Positions 15,176 through 22,924 of a stretch of DNA of 64,000 bases are shown piece after piece. This stretch comes from Labrys wisconsinensis (GTDB taxonomy: Bacteria; Pseudomonadota; Alphaproteobacteria; Rhizobiales; Labraceae). The stretch's first letter is position 1, and every line of letters starts with the position of its first letter. The notes under the pieces were generated by a model that did not search any database, was not told the origin of the DNA, and saw only the letters and a list, made by a program, of their open reading frames with translations. The position numbers were made by a program, and so were the translations under genes. The stretch is from positions 1 through 64,000 of the forward strand of contig NZ_JAUSVX010000024.1 of NCBI RefSeq assembly GCF_030814995.1, written 5' to 3'.

Positions 15176-16699
15176 TCAGGTCGCGGCCTCGGCGGCGAAG
15201 AACGCCTCCGGACTCTCCACCTCGACCAGGCGCCGGTTCTCGATCAGCCAGAAGCGGTTGCCGACGGCCCTGACGAAGCTGCGGTCGTGCGAGACCAGCA
15301 GCGCCGTCGCTCCCTGCGCCTTCAGCTCGGCCTCGAGCGCCTCCTGGCCCTCGATGTCGAGGTGGTTGGTCGGCTCGTCCAGGAGGTAGAAGCTCGGGCG
15401 GGTCAGCCGCAGGACGAGCATGGCCAGCCGCGCCCGCTGTCCGCCCGAGAGCGTGGCGATGGCCCGGCCCTGCCGGTCGACGGCGATGCCGGCGCCCGCC
15501 AGCAGGGCGCGGGCGCGCTGGTCGCCGACCTCGAAGCGCCGGCAGACGAGGCCGTGCGGCGTCTCCTCGGCCCGGAGCTCCGACAAGGCCTGGTCGCTGT
15601 GGCCGAGCACCAGCGACGGCGTTGCCCGGACGGCCGCCGTCGCCGGTCCCGGCTCGGCCACCGCCTGGCGCACGAGGCTCACCAGGCGCGACTTGCCGGC
15701 GCCGTTGCGTCCCAGCAGCACGACGCGGTCGCCCAGGCCGATGGTGAGCCGGCCGGTGCGGAACAGCAGCGTGCCGTCCGGCGTCTCGACCCGCGCGTCG
15801 TCGAAGCCGACCAGGACCTTGGCATGGGTGTCGCGCCCGGCGAGGCGGATGGTGCCGGCCGACCGTTCCCGGTGGGCCGGCCGCGCCGCCTCCTCCAGCC
15901 GGTCCGCCCGCTGGCGCAACTGCCGGGTCTTCACCGTCAGGAGGTCGCTGCCGGAGTTGACGCCGATATTGTGGAGCTTGGCGGCCTGACGGCGCAATTG
16001 CTGCGCCGTCTTGAGGTCGCGCTGGTACTCGCGCGCCTGCGCCGCGTCGATCCCGGCGAGGGCCGCCTGCGCCCGGCCATAGGGGAGGGGGAAGGTCTCG
16101 GATGCCTGCGGACGCAGGAACAGCGTCCGGGCCGTGGTCGCGTCGAGAAAGGCGCGGTCATGGCTGGCGAGGACCACGGCGACGTCCCGCGGCAGGCCGT
16201 TCAGGAAGGCCTCGAGCCGCGCGAGCCTGGCGAGGTCGAGATGGTTGTTCGGCTCGTCGAGGAGCAGCAGGCCGGGATCGGTGACCCAGGCGCAGGCCAG
16301 CATGGCGAGGCGCTGCCAGCCGCCGCTCAGCGCCCGGAGCGGCCGCACGCGCAGGGGCTCGGGGATTTCCAGCGCGTCGAGCGCGACGTCGACCCGCCAG
16401 GTCTCGGCGGCGGCCTGCTCCGCCGGCAGCGCCCGGCGGACCGCGGCCTGGACGGTCAGGTCGTGCAAGGCGGGCGGGACGTCCTGCTCGACATGGGCGA
16501 TGCGCAGCCCGCGCGCGCGGACGACCGTGCCGGCGGTCGGCTCGACGGCGCCGGCGATGCAGCGCAGCAGCGTCGACTTGCCCCGGCCGTTGGCGGCGAC
16601 GAGGCCGAGGCGGTCACCGGCGGCGACGGTGAGGTCGAGGTCGGAAAAGAGCGGCTCGCTCAGCGTGACGCCGAGGGCCCTCAGGTGAATCAGTGCCAT
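15176..16699 (-). CDS. ABC-F family ATPase (ribosome-associated, possible antibiotic resistance)
   Basis: A 507-residue protein with two ABC domains and no membrane segments. Domain 1 has an unusual Walker A (AANGRGKST), signature LSGGWQRLAML and Walker B LLLLDEPNNHLD. Domain 2 has GRNGAGKSRLV, LSGGQRARLAML and YLLDEPTNHLD. The linker (about residues 220-290) is basic and helical, as expected for the segment that enters the ribosomal E site. ABC-F proteins modulate translation or protect ribosomes from antibiotics. The gene is preceded by a leader peptide gene and RNA stems, an arrangement typical of inducible ABC-F resistance genes. Confidence 0.9.
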   Translation of the reverse strand: MALIHLRALGVTLSEPLFSDLDLTVAAGDRLGLVAANGRGKSTLLRCIAGAVEPTAGTVVRARGLRIAHVEQDVPPALHDLTVQAAVRRALPAEQAAAETWRVDVALDALEIPEPLRVRPLRALSGGWQRLAMLACAWVTDPGLLLLDEPNNHLDLARLARLEAFLNGLPRDVAVVLASHDRAFLDATTARTLFLRPQASETFPLPYGRAQAALAGIDAAQAREYQRDLKTAQQLRRQAAKLHNIGVNSGSDLLTVKTRQLRQRADRLEEAARPAHRERSAGTIRLAGRDTHAKVLVGFDDARVETPDGTLLFRTGRLTIGLGDRVVLLGRNGAGKSRLVSLVRQAVAEPGPATAAVRATPSLVLGHSDQALSELRAEETPHGLVCRRFEVGDQRARALLAGAGIAVDRQGRAIATLSGGQRARLAMLVLRLTRPSFYLLDEPTNHLDIEGQEALEAELKAQGATALLVSHDRSFVRAVGNRFWLIENRRLVEVESPEAFFAAEAAT

Positions 16700-16710
16700 T
16701 GTGGTTCCCA

Positions 16711-16831
16711 GGTCTGCCCGAGCGGCCGCCAGCCCGCGCAGGGCGCGGCGGCTCCGACTCGGTGCGATATGACGAGATGCGCAGCACGCGAGCCCTCAGG
16801 CTCGAGGCCACGCGGTCATGACGGGCAGACC
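16711..16831 (-). promoter_or_regulatory. Long-range RNA stem in the ABC-F leader
   Basis: GGTCTGCCCG (16711-16720) and CGGGCAGACC (16822-16831) are exact inverted complements about 100 bases apart. The inner arm lies 11 bases from the ABC-F start codon, so pairing would bury its ribosome site. The outer arm lies 33 bases after the leader-peptide stop codon. Disruption by a stalled ribosome is a plausible switch, but this is inference. Confidence 0.5.
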
Positions 16832-16863
16832 GGGAGGCGAAGGTCGACGACGAGCGTCCCTGG

Positions 16864-16935
16864 TCAGCCCTGCAAGGCGGCTTGCAGGGCGTGGACCGGG
16901 CCGCGCTGACGGTGGTGGCGAAAGAACGTGATCAC
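16864..16935 (-). CDS. Leader peptide upstream of the ABC-F gene (23 residues)
   Basis: A GTG-initiated frame preceded by GAAAGGAGGG, one of the strongest ribosome sites in the window, six bases before the start. The peptide begins (M)ITFFRHHRQRGPVHALQ and ends AALQG. It is too short to be an enzyme and lies 164 bases ahead of the ABC-F start on the same strand. Its last codons form a hairpin (16867-16890). Attenuation by leader peptides is established for several ABC-F and erm resistance genes; applying it here is inferred. Confidence 0.6.
   Translation of the reverse strand: MITFFRHHRQRGPVHALQAALQG
16867..16890 (-). promoter_or_regulatory. Hairpin overlapping the end of the leader peptide
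   Basis: GCCCTGCAAG and CTTGCAGGGC form a perfect 10-bp stem around a four-base loop, ending immediately before the leader stop codon. No T tract follows, so it is not a classical terminator. A ribosome translating the peptide would melt it, which fits an attenuator or anti-structure role. Confidence 0.55.
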
Positions 16936-16972
16936 GTGAGCCCTCCTTTCGTCCAGGGTTGGCACGGCGTCC

Positions 16973-17001
16973 TGCTTAGCCGTTCCCGAGGGCGGGCGCA
17001 A
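16973..17001 (-). promoter_or_regulatory. Candidate promoter for the leader/ABC-F transcript
   Basis: Read on the minus strand, TTGCGC (16996-17001) and TAAGCA (16973-16978) are separated by exactly 17 bases. Transcription would start near 16966, just before the leader peptide ribosome site. The boxes match the consensus only moderately. Confidence 0.35.
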
Positions 17002-17012
17002 TTCGGGCTCCG

Positions 17013-17807
17013 TCAGGCGATCGATAGGACGACGCCGCCGTCGGCCCGGACCGGCGCGCCGGTGATCGCCGAAGCCTCGCGCGAGCACAGGAACGCGACG
17101 ACGTTGGCGATCTCCACCGGATCGATGAAGCGCTTCAGCAGCGAGGTGGGCCGGGCCCGCTCGAAGAAGCCCGTCTCGATCGCCGCCGGGGTGGTGCCCT
17201 GGTCGGCGGCCAGCTTGTCGACGAAGGCGCCGACGCCCTCCGAGAGGGTCGGGCCCGGCAGCACGGCATTGACCGTCACGCCCGTCCGCTCCAGCGCCTG
17301 GGCGAAGCCGCGCGCGACCGAGAGCAGCGCGGTCTTGCTCATGCCGTAATGGATCATCTCCGTCGGCACCTGCAGCGCGGATTCCGACGCCATGAACAGG
17401 ATGCGGCCGAAGCCCTTCTCGCGCATTCCAGGGGCAAGGGCCCGGGTCAGGCGGATAGCGCTGAGGACGTTGACCTCGAAGGCCTTGCGCCAGTCCTCGT
17501 CGGGGATCTCGAAGGCGGGCTTGGGCTCGAACCAGGCGGCGTTGTTGACGAGGATGTCGACCGCGCCCGCCGCGGCCAGGATCGCCTCGGCCCCGGCGGC
17601 CGTCGCGACGTCGCCCGGGGCTGGATGGAACCGGCCGGCCGGGACCTTGGCCCGCAGCGCCTCCACGGCGGCGGCCACCCGGCCGGCGGTGCGGCCGTTG
17701 ACCGCGACCTCGGCGCCGCTGGCGGCGAGGCGCTCGGCGACGGCGGCTCCGATGCCGGCGGTCGAGCCGGTGACGAGGGCGCGCAGGCCGGTCAGATCGA
17801 TCTGCAT
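17013..17807 (-). CDS. Short-chain dehydrogenase/reductase
   Basis: A 264-residue SDR. It has the cofactor loop VTGSTAGIGAAVAERLAAS, NNAAW, catalytic Ser in FMASESALQ and the Tyr/Lys pair in HYGMSKTALLS, plus the C-terminal SREASAITGAPVRADGG. The motif GRTAGRV after beta-2 suggests NADP preference. The start at 17807 follows AGGAGGCC; an upstream extension to 17981 would be unsupported. It lies upstream of the ABC-F leader on the same strand but is separated by a candidate promoter. The substrate is unknown. Confidence 0.92.
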   Translation of the reverse strand: MQIDLTGLRALVTGSTAGIGAAVAERLAASGAEVAVNGRTAGRVAAAVEALRAKVPAGRFHPAPGDVATAAGAEAILAAAGAVDILVNNAAWFEPKPAFEIPDEDWRKAFEVNVLSAIRLTRALAPGMREKGFGRILFMASESALQVPTEMIHYGMSKTALLSVARGFAQALERTGVTVNAVLPGPTLSEGVGAFVDKLAADQGTTPAAIETGFFERARPTSLLKRFIDPVEIANVVAFLCSREASAITGAPVRADGGVVLSIA

Positions 17808-17986
17808 GGCAAGGCCTCCTGTGGCGGTGCCCGAGCTTGGCCGATGGCGGCGTCCGCGTCGAGGCCGATATGGCGGGGCGGAGACGGGATTGAGCCGGCC
17901 GGGCCCGGCGGCTAAGCATGGTGCGACGGATCGGCCAGGGAGCTGCGGCCGGCTCGGCTGCGACAAAGCGGAGTCCTCCACCGCCG

Positions 17987-19255
17987 ATGCGGATCCTCGC
18001 CCCTCTTCGCCACCCGCCCCTGGCCCTGGTCTGGTCGGGCCTGGCCTTCTCGGCTCTCGGCGACCAGCTCAACCTGGTGGCGCTCGGCTGGGTCGCGGTC
18101 GACGCCTTCGGTCCGGCCGCCGGCTATCTCTCGGCCGCCAAGGCGGCCATCGTGCTGCTCACCGCCGCGTTCGGCGGCAGCCTGGCGGACGGCTGGGACC
18201 GCCGCCGGACCATGGTCGGGGCGGACCTCTGCCGCTGCCTGGTGCTGGCGCTGTTCGTCCTGGCGTGGCTGGCCGAGGGCCGGCCGGACCCGTGGCTGCT
18301 GGGTGCCGCGGTGGTGGTGCTCGCCGCGGGCGAGGCCTTCTTCGAGCCGGCGCTGCAGACGGTCCTGCCGGCGCTGGTGGTCGAGCCCGGCCTGCTCGTC
18401 GCCGCCAACGGCCTCCTGGACGCCACCGACCGGCTGGCACGCCTGATCGGCCCCGGATTGATCGCGCTGGCGGGGGCAGGCCTGCCGCCGGTGCATGTCT
18501 TCACCCTCGACGCGGTGAGCTTCCTCACCTCCGCCGCCGCGGTCGCGTCCGTGCGGCTGCCGCGGATGCCGCGGGTCCGCACCGGCCTGGCCCCGGCCGG
18601 GAGCCTGGTGCGCGGCTTCCGGGCGGCCCGGCGCGAGCCGCTGCTCGGCTATCTCCTCGCCGCCGGCGGCCTGCTCAACGGGGTCTGGTACACCGTGTTC
18701 TTCCTGGCCGTGCCGCTCGCCATCGGCGGCTTCGGCGCGTCGGGCGCGGCAGGGCTCGGCCTCTACGGCCTGGTGTTCTCCTGCTACGGCTTCAGCAACC
18801 TCGCCGCCAACCTGATCGTCGGCAGCCGGCCGCTGCCGGCCCGGCCCGCCGGCCTGATCTTCTCCGGGGTGGCCATGACCGGCGCCGGGATCGGGCTCAT
18901 GGCGCTCGCCTGCACGCCGCTGGTGCCGCCGCCCCTGCAGCGGCCCGCCTTCGCCGCCGCGGCGGCGGTCTCCGGCTTCGGCGGGCCGCTGAAGGACATC
19001 GCAGCCGCGGCGCTGCGCCAGATCCTCATTCCGGCCGCCGACATCGCGGCGGCGATGCGAGCCTCGCTGATCGTCAACGCGTCCGGCCTCCTCCTCGCCA
19101 TGCTGGCGGCGCCGGCGGCCTGCGCCGGGCTCGGCGCCGCCGGCGTCATGCTGGCCGGCGCCGCCGCCTACGGCGCCGTCGCCCTGGCCGGCTGGATCCG
19201 TTTCGCCGGCATGCCGGCGCTGGCCGCGCCGCCGCCGGCACGGGGCGAGAGCTAG
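17987..19255 (+). CDS. MFS transporter (enterobactin exporter/EntS-like fold)
   Basis: A 422-residue membrane protein with about 12 hydrophobic segments. The loop between helices 2 and 3 reads GGSLADGWDRRRTMVGADL, the MFS signature, and FFEPALQTVLPALV in helix 5 is typical of the MFS_3/EntS group of effluxers. The start at 17987 is a choice; an ATG at 17918 would add an unlikely Arg/Ala/Pro-rich tail. It is convergent with sugE, with a four-base overlap at the stops. The substrate is unknown. Confidence 0.88.
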   Translation: MRILAPLRHPPLALVWSGLAFSALGDQLNLVALGWVAVDAFGPAAGYLSAAKAAIVLLTAAFGGSLADGWDRRRTMVGADLCRCLVLALFVLAWLAEGRPDPWLLGAAVVVLAAGEAFFEPALQTVLPALVVEPGLLVAANGLLDATDRLARLIGPGLIALAGAGLPPVHVFTLDAVSFLTSAAAVASVRLPRMPRVRTGLAPAGSLVRGFRAARREPLLGYLLAAGGLLNGVWYTVFFLAVPLAIGGFGASGAAGLGLYGLVFSCYGFSNLAANLIVGSRPLPARPAGLIFSGVAMTGAGIGLMALACTPLVPPPLQRPAFAAAAAVSGFGGPLKDIAAAALRQILIPAADIAAAMRASLIVNASGLLLAMLAAPAACAGLGAAGVMLAGAAAYGAVALAGWIRFAGMPALAAPPPARGES

Positions 19256-19572
19256 GCCGGGGACGACGTCTTCATCAGGACCAGGCCGGTCAGGATCAAG
19301 AGGGCGGCGATCACGCGGGCGGGGCTCAGCGCCTCGCCGAGCACGACGACGCCGACCACGAAGGCGCCGACGGCGCCGATGCCGGTCCAGACGGTGTAGG
19401 CGGTGCCGAGCGGCAGGCTGCGCATCGCCACCGCCAGCAGGCCGAAGCTGGCGATCATGGCGACGATGGTCAGGATGGTCGGCACCGGCCGGGTGAAGCC
19501 GTCCGACTGCTTCATCAGGAACGCCCAGACGATCTCCAGGACGCCGGCAACCAGCAATGCGATCCAGGCCAT
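19252..19572 (-). CDS. sugE: SMR-family exporter SugE/Gdx (guanidinium or quaternary ammonium)
   Basis: A 106-residue protein with four transmembrane helices. It begins MAWIALLVAGVLEIVWAFLM with the essential Glu13, then RSLPLGTAYTVWTGIGAVGA and VVLGEALSPARVIAALLI, all characteristic of the SugE/Gdx branch of small multidrug resistance transporters. Characterised members export guanidinium in exchange for protons. The ribosome site GAGGAGGG precedes the start. A GGG-ACGG-CCC hairpin just upstream recalls half of a guanidine-II riboswitch. It acts as an antiparallel dimer in the inner membrane. Confidence 0.92.
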   Translation of the reverse strand: MAWIALLVAGVLEIVWAFLMKQSDGFTRPVPTILTIVAMIASFGLLAVAMRSLPLGTAYTVWTGIGAVGAFVVGVVVLGEALSPARVIAALLILTGLVLMKTSSPA

Positions 19573-19594
19573 GCGCGGCCCTCCTCTCCAAGGG

Positions 19595-19608
19595 CCGGGC
19601 CGTCCCGG
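19595..19608 (-). promoter_or_regulatory. ACGG-loop hairpin upstream of sugE (possible guanidine-II-like element)
   Basis: On the minus strand CCGGG-ACGG-CCCGG forms a five-base stem with an ACGG loop, immediately before the ribosome site of sugE. Guanidine-II (mini-ykkC) riboswitches have two such ACGR-loop hairpins; I find only one clear copy. It is therefore a partial match. Confidence 0.3.
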
Positions 19609-19786
19609 ACATGCACCCGCGATGCTGGGGGAGGACGTGGCCTCGCGTCATCCGTGTAAGGCGCCAGGGCTGCCTCGGCAAGGGGGTGGCGACAAAACGC
19701 CTCCGTCCGCGAGCCTCCGCCCCGGGTCGTTGCGCAGGGCCAGACAGCGTGTTAAGCGAACAAGACGGAAACATTTCGAGGCGACG

Positions 19787-20329
19787 ATGTGGCGGGCCCT
19801 GATGCGCAGCACCCCTTACCTGCCGGCCGGCCGGGCCATCATCATCCGGCCGCTGCTGCTGGCGGCGGCCGTCTGCGTCCTCGACACGCTGCTGCCGGGG
19901 ATCCCGCGACTCCTCGGCGAGGGCGGCCTGGTCCGGACGCTGGTCGGCATCGTCGCGGTGCTCGCCGGTCTCGCCCTCGTGGCCCTCGTGGTCGCGGCGA
20001 CCTTCGGCGGTCCGGGCCTCGATGCCGAGATCGCCGCCCGGCATGACCGCGAGCCACGGCCGGCCGGGACGACGCCGCGCATGGTGTTGACCGCCGTGCT
20101 CGCCTATGTCGCAGCGGCCTCGATCCTCGCCTGTGGCGTCTGCCTGCTGTGGATGCTGGTCGAGCCCAGCCTGGCCCTGTTGGCGCCATCGATCGGGTCG
20201 ATTCCCTATGTCGAATATCAATATTGGCCGCTGCGGCTGGTCATGCTGGGGAGCATCACGCTACCGATCGCTGCGATGATGGTCGGCACGCTGCAGGCGA
20301 TCTCCTGTCTCGCCCGGATCGGCGATTGA
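19787..20329 (+). CDS. Membrane protein of unknown function
   Basis: A 180-residue protein with about four hydrophobic segments (IIIRPLLLAAAVCVLDTLL, TLVGIVAVLAGLALVALVVA, VLAYVAAASILACGVCLLW, LGSITLPIAAMMVGTLQAI) and a polar loop rich in Asp, Arg and His between the second and third. I recognise no family. The start at 19787 begins a hydrophilic lead; no strong ribosome site is visible (CGAGGCG is nearest). It stands alone between sugE and the aldolase gene. Codon use is less extreme than in its neighbours. Confidence 0.7.
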   Translation: MWRALMRSTPYLPAGRAIIIRPLLLAAAVCVLDTLLPGIPRLLGEGGLVRTLVGIVAVLAGLALVALVVAATFGGPGLDAEIAARHDREPRPAGTTPRMVLTAVLAYVAAASILACGVCLLWMLVEPSLALLAPSIGSIPYVEYQYWPLRLVMLGSITLPIAAMMVGTLQAISCLARIGD

Positions 20330-20345
20330 GCTGCGTCGCGACGAT

Positions 20346-20359
20346 TGAAATTCGTTTCA
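20346..20359. promoter_or_regulatory. TGAAA-TTCG-TTTCA palindrome, RpiR-type operator candidate
   Basis: A short inverted repeat in an AT-rich patch 54 bases before the aldolase start. The TGAAA/TTTCA arms resemble sites bound by RpiR/MurR sugar-phosphate regulators. No such regulator gene is in the window, so assignment is tentative. Confidence 0.4.
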
Positions 20360-20412
20360 GAAATATGTTACAAGCTCCGCGCCGCGAAGAGCCGGCGGAT
20401 GCGGAGGGTGCC

Positions 20413-21324
20413 ATGGCGGGGATGACGACGGCGGAGCGGCGCGGCTATCACCAGATCTGCGGGCGCGACGGCGCCATGATGGTGATCGCCTGCGACCAGC
20501 GTGGCGGCATGCGCACGCTGCTGGCATCCGATCCGGCCGAGCAGAAGGCGATCAGCGAGGCGACCCTCGGCGAGACCAAGGCCGACATCGTGCGCTATCT
20601 CGCCAACCACGCTTCCTGCGTGCTGCTTGATCCGGTCTGCGCCGTGCCCGGCGTGGTCGACCTGGGCGTGCTCGCCCGCGACGTCGCCCTGCTGATCGGC
20701 CTCGATGCCTCCGGCTGGGACACCGAGCCCGGCACCGGCTACCGCCTGTCCAAGCTGGTGCCCGGCATCGACGCCCGCCGCGTGCGCGCGCTCGGCGGCA
20801 CCGGCGGCAAGATCATGGTCTATCTGCGCGCCGACCTGCCGGCGGCGAACGCGCGCAACATCGCGATCCTGCGCCAATGCATCGCCGACTTCGCCGCCGA
20901 GGACCTCCTCCTGGTGGTGGAGTTCCTGACCTACCAGGTCGAGGGCGAGAGCGCCGAGGCCTATGCCGCCAAGCTGTCCGAACTGATTCTGGGCGGCACC
21001 CGCATCTGCCTCGATCTCGGCGCCAAGGTGCTGAAGCTGCCCTATCCCGGCTCGGTCGAGGCCTGTGCCGGCGTGACGGCGATGGCCGGCGACGTGCCCT
21101 GGGCGGTGCTCTCGGCCGGCGTCGACCACGCGACCTTCATCGGCCAGATCGAGACCGCCATGGCCAACGGCGCCTCGGGCGTGATCGGCGGCCGGGCGCT
21201 GTGGAAGGACTGCATCTCGCTCGACCGCGCCGTGCAGCGCGAGCGCCTCACCAGCATCGCCCTGCCGCGGCTGCGCGAGATCCAGGCGATCCTGGCCCGC
21301 CACGGCGCCCGGCAGGCGGCCTGA
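20413..21324 (+). CDS. Class I sugar-phosphate aldolase (LacD/YihT-like)
   Basis: A 303-residue TIM-barrel protein. It begins with VIACDQRGGMRTLL, the N-terminal motif of tagatose-1,6-bisphosphate and sulfofructose-phosphate aldolases. The predicted Schiff-base lysine lies in DLGAKVLKLPYPGSVEA, followed by VLSAGVDHATFIGQIETA. These enzymes cleave a ketose phosphate to two three-carbon products. The start at 20413 follows GGAGGG. It is followed by a ROK kinase and a small P-loop kinase, a set that could phosphorylate and split an imported ketose. The exact sugar is unknown. Confidence 0.88.
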   Translation: MAGMTTAERRGYHQICGRDGAMMVIACDQRGGMRTLLASDPAEQKAISEATLGETKADIVRYLANHASCVLLDPVCAVPGVVDLGVLARDVALLIGLDASGWDTEPGTGYRLSKLVPGIDARRVRALGGTGGKIMVYLRADLPAANARNIAILRQCIADFAAEDLLLVVEFLTYQVEGESAEAYAAKLSELILGGTRICLDLGAKVLKLPYPGSVEACAGVTAMAGDVPWAVLSAGVDHATFIGQIETAMANGASGVIGGRALWKDCISLDRAVQRERLTSIALPRLREIQAILARHGARQAA

Positions 21325-21451
21325 ACCGGGCGACCGCGGCGACAAAACCGGTTATGCTGGCGCCGGCGGCACGCTGCCGGTGCCCGCCGCAAAATCACCA
21401 GAATCCGCAGGAGTCCGGGCCGGCGCTCGGACATCCCGCTCAGGGTGGACC

Positions 21452-22369
21452 ATGGCCTCGACGGCGATCGGCATCGACATCGGCGGCACCCATCTGCGGG
21501 CCGCGCGAGTCTCGGACGGCGGGGAGATCCTCGACCGCGTCGCGGAGCGGACGGTGCGCGACCCCGAGGCCGTGGTGGCGCGCATCCTCGACCTCATCCG
21601 CCGCCTCGACCGGCCCAGCGTCGCGGCGATCGGCATCGGCGTGCCCGGCCGGGTCGATGCCGGCCGCGGCACCGTGCTGTCGGGCGGCTATGTCGACCTG
21701 TCGCAGGTGCGCCTGGCCGAGCGGGTCGCGGCCGCCGCCGGCCGGCCGGTCGCCATCGACAATGACGGCACCATGGCGCTGGTGGCCGAGATCGCCGTCG
21801 GCGCGGCGCAGGGGCACGAGAGCGTCGCCCTGCTCACCATCGGCACCGGCATCGGCGGCGCCATCGCGGAGGGCGGCCGCATCCTGCGCGGCCGCAGGGC
21901 GGCCGGCCAGCTCGGCCATGTCACGATCGATGCGGGCGGCGAGCGCTGCGCGTGCGGACGGCTCGGCTGTGTCGAGACCGTGAGCTCGGGCACGGCGCTG
22001 GGCCGCCATGTCGCGGCCGCCGGCCTGCCCGCCGGCACCAGTGCCGACCGGCTGTTCGCGCTGGAGGCGGCGGGCGATCCGGCGGCGCGGCGGGCGCTGC
22101 TCGCCTGGGCGACGCCGCTGCGCGCGGCGATCGAATCGATCGTCGCCGTCGCCGACCCCGACCTGGTGCTGCTCGGCGGCGGCCTCGGCGCCGCAGCGCA
22201 GCGGGCGCTCGCCCTGGTGCCGGCGGCGGCCGACTGGTTTTGCTGCCCGGTCGAGGCGGCGGCGCTGGGCGACGATGCCGGCGTGATCGGCGCGGCGCTG
22301 TGCGGCCTGATGGACCGGGTCTGCGATCTTCATCCCGTGCGTGCCCCGTCGCCGCGCGAGGTGGCCTGA
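21452..22369 (+). CDS. ROK-family sugar kinase
   Basis: A 305-residue ROK kinase. It has the ATP loop IGIDIGGTHLRAARVSDGG, catalytic Asp in AIDNDGTMALVAEIAVG, TIGTGIGGAIAEGGRILRG and the zinc motif CACGRLGCVETVSSG. It starts at ATG 21452 after a 127-base gap from the aldolase gene; an upstream ATG at 21380 would add a basic tail. It probably phosphorylates the sugar that the aldolase cleaves after further conversion. It differs clearly from the ROK kinase at 8846, so they are not recent duplicates. Confidence 0.92.
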   Translation: MASTAIGIDIGGTHLRAARVSDGGEILDRVAERTVRDPEAVVARILDLIRRLDRPSVAAIGIGVPGRVDAGRGTVLSGGYVDLSQVRLAERVAAAAGRPVAIDNDGTMALVAEIAVGAAQGHESVALLTIGTGIGGAIAEGGRILRGRRAAGQLGHVTIDAGGERCACGRLGCVETVSSGTALGRHVAAAGLPAGTSADRLFALEAAGDPAARRALLAWATPLRAAIESIVAVADPDLVLLGGGLGAAAQRALALVPAAADWFCCPVEAAALGDDAGVIGAALCGLMDRVCDLHPVRAPSPREVA

Positions 22370-22372
22370 GCC

Positions 22373-22909
22373 ATGAAGCGCGCGGTCCTGGTCAACGGCG
22401 TCCCCGCCAGCGGCAAGAGCACGGTGGCGGCCGGCGTCAGCGCGCGCACCGGCTGGCTGCGGCTGGCGCTCGATGCGGTCAAGGAACCCTTCTTCGACGA
22501 GCTCGGCCTCGGCGACCGCGAATTCAACCGCGCCCTCGGCCGGGCGAGCTACGCGGCGATCTGGTCGCTGGTGCGCGACGCGCCCGACGGCACCACCGTC
22601 GTGGTCGATGCCTGGTTCGGCTTCCAGCCGGCCGCGGTGCTGGAGGGCCATCTCGAACGCGCCGGGGTCGGGCAGACCGCGGAGATCTGGTGCCACGCGC
22701 CGCCGGCGCTGCTCGCCGAGCGCTACGCCGCCCGCCTCGGCGAGCGCCACCCCGGCCATCCCGGCGCCGCCTTCGTCCCCGAGCTGATCGCCCTCGCCGA
22801 ACGCGCCCGACCCCTGCGCCGTGGCCCGATTCTGGAGGTCGACACGCGTGCTCCCGTGGACGTCGACACGGTGATGGCGTGGGTGCGGGGGATGTTCGGG
22901 GCGGAGTAG
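22373..22909 (+). CDS. Small P-loop kinase (AAA/chloramphenicol-phosphotransferase-like)
   Basis: A 178-residue NTPase with N-terminal Walker A VNGVPASGKSTVAAGVSARTG, an Asp-containing second motif (LRLALDAVKEPFFDEL) and a Walker-B-like VVVDAWFGFQPAAVL. The layout matches small-molecule kinases of the AAA_33/CPT group rather than motor ATPases. It starts three bases after the ROK kinase stop, so it belongs to the aldolase operon and may phosphorylate a sugar or vitamin-like compound. Confidence 0.85.
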   Translation: MKRAVLVNGVPASGKSTVAAGVSARTGWLRLALDAVKEPFFDELGLGDREFNRALGRASYAAIWSLVRDAPDGTTVVVDAWFGFQPAAVLEGHLERAGVGQTAEIWCHAPPALLAERYAARLGERHPGHPGAAFVPELIALAERARPLRRGPILEVDTRAPVDVDTVMAWVRGMFGAE

Positions 22910-22924
22910 GCAATCGGCTCCGGC

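Noticed and set aside
19573-19786. Guanidine-I (ykkC) riboswitch before sugE
   Set aside because: The long conserved ykkC core segments are absent; only a single mini-ykkC-like hairpin is visible, reported as a weak candidate.
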